Below, piece by piece: positions 62,220 through 64,000 of a DNA stretch of 64,000 bases; position 1 is the stretch's first letter, and every line of letters begins with the position of its first letter. Under the pieces are notes generated by a model. The model had not been told where the DNA came from, ran no database searches, and saw only the letters and a program-made list of their open reading frames with translations. The stretch is taken from positions 186,001-250,000 of the forward strand of contig JAJECN010000022.1 of assembly GCA_022821965.1 (NCBI GenBank). The letters run 5' to 3'. Both the position numbers and the translations under genes were made by a program. The DNA is from Candidatus Poribacteria bacterium. GTDB taxonomy: Bacteria > Poribacteria > WGA-4E > WGA-3G.

Positions 62220-62394
62220 TTGGAACATCTCCTTTGTGTCAATTCACCACTAAAAACTGTCGTGTCGCGAACGGCGAAGGCGGACGATTCTGCGTGGGAT
62301 CTGCCTACAATACGCCGTTGGGGGGAGGGTGTTTATCGCGAACCATAAGCTCCTTGCGATAATTCCAGTTCGCGAAAACACAGATACACTTCCG

Positions 62395-63114
62395 TTACCA
62401 TGTGCGGACGAAAGTCATTCTTCCAGTAATTCCTGTATGATCGTCATCCTTTTGGGTTTCAAATCCGACAAAGACACCGAGCGTATTATTTTCCCCATAG
62501 CCGACATTAGCACGGAGACCGGGAGCTAAACTGCTGAGACCACCTTCATCTCCTAAACCGAGGGTTACTTCCACTTGTGGACCAACAGAGAGCGTATCAT
62601 TGAGAGACAGGAGCACAAAATTTCGGGTGTAGATGGAGTCGTCCCCGTAATCAAAAGGCGAATTGAAAAATCCTTGTATCCAGGACTCAAAATAGATAGA
62701 ACCAGCAGTGAGATAGGTAAAAAGCTGCGGCGCAATCAAGGAAGAAGGACCATTTGGGTCGGCGTAATCAAATCCAATACCTACCATGGGGAGAAAACTG
62801 AGAGAGAGTGAATCGCTATCAACAACCGGAATGCCGAGTCCGATATCCAACTCACCGAACGTCCCAACGACGTAAATGTCGGTATCTAATGAGAGACCAC
62901 CGAGGAAACTCGGAGAATGGCTGGCACCGACCCAGATCTGCGTTCCTAAACTATCCGTATCGGTCCGGAACCAACCGGAAGCACCTGATGACTCTTCCTC
63001 TGCCATCTCTTCACCTGCTTCATGAGCGTCCGCGTAGACCATGGGGACACTACCAACTGCAAAAATACAAACCAACACTAACAATCGAACCAACCAAAAC
63101 TTATGCGTTTTCAT
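62395..63114 (-). CDS. outer-membrane barrel protein (hypothetical)
   Basis: 239 residues starting at ATG 63114 after CAAGAGGTAAAATA; an upstream extension to 63303 is unsupported. Signal peptide LLVLVCIFAVGSVPMVYA, then an acidic EEMAEEESSG stretch. The rest alternates as in a barrel (DIYVVGTFGELDIGLGIPVV, SLSFLPMVGIGFDY, LGVFVGFETQKDD) and ends in MTFVRTW with a final aromatic, as outer-membrane proteins do. The family is unknown. It lies upstream of the Amt genes on the same strand, which hints at a role in nitrogen uptake (inference). Confidence 0.72.
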   Translation of the reverse strand: MKTHKFWLVRLLVLVCIFAVGSVPMVYADAHEAGEEMAEEESSGASGWFRTDTDSLGTQIWVGASHSPSFLGGLSLDTDIYVVGTFGELDIGLGIPVVDSDSLSLSFLPMVGIGFDYADPNGPSSLIAPQLFTYLTAGSIYFESWIQGFFNSPFDYGDDSIYTRNFVLLSLNDTLSVGPQVEVTLGLGDEGGLSSLAPGLRANVGYGENNTLGVFVGFETQKDDDHTGITGRMTFVRTW

Positions 63115-63188
63115 TATTTTACCTCTTGGAGTTTTACTCCGATTTTTCTGTTTTAAAATCAGATGTGGGGTCATTCCCCTGCTAATAT

Positions 63189-63205
63189 GCGCGTCCAAAA
63201 CGCGC
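63189..63205 (-). repeat. GCGCGT hairpin in the leader of the barrel gene
   Basis: GCGCGT, a five-base loop and ACGCGC, 75 bases ahead of the start codon on the minus strand. It may stabilise the mRNA or be a small dispersed repeat. Confidence 0.4.
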
Positions 63206-63288
63206 CTACATAGCCATAATACATTTAAGCAATCTACAATCACGGTGCGATCGTGCCAATCTGTGGCTTTTACGGAGAAAGAGAGCAC

Positions 63289-63317
63289 TTGACTTTGGCA
63301 CAAACCTGTGATATAGT
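63289..63317 (+). promoter_or_regulatory. sigma70-type promoter of the 63547 gene
   Basis: TTGACT (63289-63294), 17 bases, TATAGT (63312-63317). About 230 bases of repeat sequence lie between it and the start codon. The 63115-63546 gap has no other gene. Confidence 0.65.
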
Positions 63318-63397
63318 GATGCCTACAAACGGCAGACTTTCACCAGTGCCTACTACGCACCTATTTTCATTTAAAGCAAAACGCGTGCCAATTAATA

Positions 63398-63546
63398 GTT
63401 ATCAGTTGTCAGTGCGCCCTCTTCGCTCACTTTTTAGTTGTTAGTAATGTAAACACCACAAGCATTTAACCGATAATGGATAACTCTTGCTGTGAGGCAA
63501 ACTCTTAAAACTGATAACTCTTACTGCGAGGCAAACTCTTAAAGAA
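63398..63546. repeat. heptamer repeat element copy D with a 34-bp tandem repeat
   Basis: The left part is GTTATCA, GTTGTCA, GTG (63398-63414). The right part holds TTTAACCGATAATGGATAAC, then a 34-base unit twice (63479-63512 and 63513-63546) that differ at three or four positions. Each unit carries GATAACTCTT and GAGGCAAACTCTTAAA, like the GGCAAACCTCTTAACCGATAAC of copy C. The second unit ends exactly where the ATG begins. Confidence 0.65.
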
Positions 63547-64000
63547 ATGCTGAAATTTTCAACAAAACATTGCTCAAAAAAGATGCAAATCGCGCTTTTG
63601 AGTGTTGTCGTGCTGTTCGGGGCAGCACTCCGATTTTGGAACTTAGGGCAGTGGAGTTTTTGGATTGATGAGGTCTTCACGGTTCGGGATGCACAAAGCC
63701 TCTCATTCGAGAGTTGGCGGAACATCCCGAACCCGATCCCGTATCTTGCAGTGAAGTTGTCAATCTTGCTTGCTGGCAGTAGTGAATGGGGAAGTCGGTT
63801 GATCCCCTGTCTCATCGGTATTATTTCAATCCCAGCAGTCTTTGGATTAGGTAGAACACTTTTCAATTGGCAGATTGGACTTCTCGGTGGAACATTTGCG
63901 GCATGCTCAAGTTGGCATCTGTTTTGGGCACAGAACGCTCGTTATCCTGTCTTTACCTTTCTCTTTGCTATCCTGACAGCGTGGTTTTTCTACACATCTC
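63547..64000 (+). CDS. GT39-like dolichyl-phosphate-mannose mannosyltransferase family protein, 5' part
   Basis: 151 codons are seen before the window ends. The N-terminus reads MQIALLSVVVLFGAALRFW, then WSFWIDEVFTVRDAQS, whose Asp-Glu pair is the catalytic motif of the PMT/ArnT family (first periplasmic loop). Further helices: LIPCLIGIISIPAVFGLGRTL, LLGGTFAACSSWHLFWAQNARY. It is an integral membrane glycosyltransferase using a polyprenyl-phosphate sugar. No good ribosome site is seen, and the leader is repeat sequence. Confidence 0.8.
   Translation, partial: MLKFSTKHCSKKMQIALLSVVVLFGAALRFWNLGQWSFWIDEVFTVRDAQSLSFESWRNIPNPIPYLAVKLSILLAGSSEWGSRLIPCLIGIISIPAVFGLGRTLFNWQIGLLGGTFAACSSWHLFWAQNARYPVFTFLFAILTAWFFYTS

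Overview
The window reads as a chromosomal segment of an uncultured diderm bacterium. The best guess from gene content is Candidatus Poribacteria or a close relative. The pointers are Gfo/Idh/MocA oxidoreductases, xylose-isomerase-like proteins, a PhyH dioxygenase, secreted LamG and ThuA-like proteins, NHL-repeat proteins and a stand-alone Rieske protein. This assignment is inference; there is no rRNA or marker gene to fix it. Outer-membrane genes (LptF/LptG permeases, a TonB-dependent receptor, barrel proteins) show a double envelope. I saw no rRNA, tRNA or CRISPR array.

Layout. 0-12 kb: an ABC-2 exporter, a three-gene sugar catabolism operon (isomerase plus two Gfo/Idh proteins), a secreted LamG protein, an orphan DNA methyltransferase, a PhyH-Gfo/Idh pair, a secreted ThuA-like protein, and a MOSC-nagB pair. 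12-31.8 kb: the most unusual region. It has three ECF sigma factors, each fused through one membrane helix to a predicted extracytoplasmic domain (Asp-box/BNR propellers in two, a different unknown domain in the third). Between them lie a family of small secreted or anchored proteins, a TonB-dependent receptor with two N-terminal carboxypeptidase-regulatory-like domains, two ABC exporter half-transporters and a TlpA-like thioredoxin. All three sigma genes share a promoter that looks ECF-type, which suggests autoregulation. 31.8-37.7 kb: two minus-strand operons (PD-(D/E)XK-like protein, NHL protein, RcnA-like Ni/Co exporter, NAD dehydrogenase; nusB and an NHL-barrel fusion). 38.1-42.1 kb: a plus-strand catabolic operon (gamma-glutamyltransferase-like, SDR, Rieske, epimerase). 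42.3-53.6 kb: membrane and housekeeping genes (ICMT-like, LptG, LptF, tagatose-bisphosphate aldolase, polyprenyl synthase, SDR, VWA protein, a RelA-RIS/winged-helix protein, purD).

53.6-55.5 kb is a mobile patch: an IsrB-type (HNH-less IscB relative) RNA-guided nuclease gene with a candidate omega-RNA upstream, inserted right next to purD. Beside it is a toxin-antitoxin locus whose toxin is broken by a 20-bp tandem duplication and a deletion. 55.5-64 kb: a membrane protein, a second PD-(D/E)XK-like paralogue overlapping a large alpha/beta hydrolase, two ammonium transporters, an outer-membrane protein, and the start of a GT39-like glycosyltransferase cut by the window end.

Several repeat families are scattered between genes. 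The main one is an inverted repeat built of heptamers (GTTATCA, GTCGTCA and variants), found mostly between co-directional genes. Others are GCGAGG-type hairpins, GTTGGGT hairpins, and a duplicated ACAGCCAAAC hairpin downstream of the sigma-factor genes. Where an internal or alternative start was judged better than the longest ORF, the reason is given in the entry.
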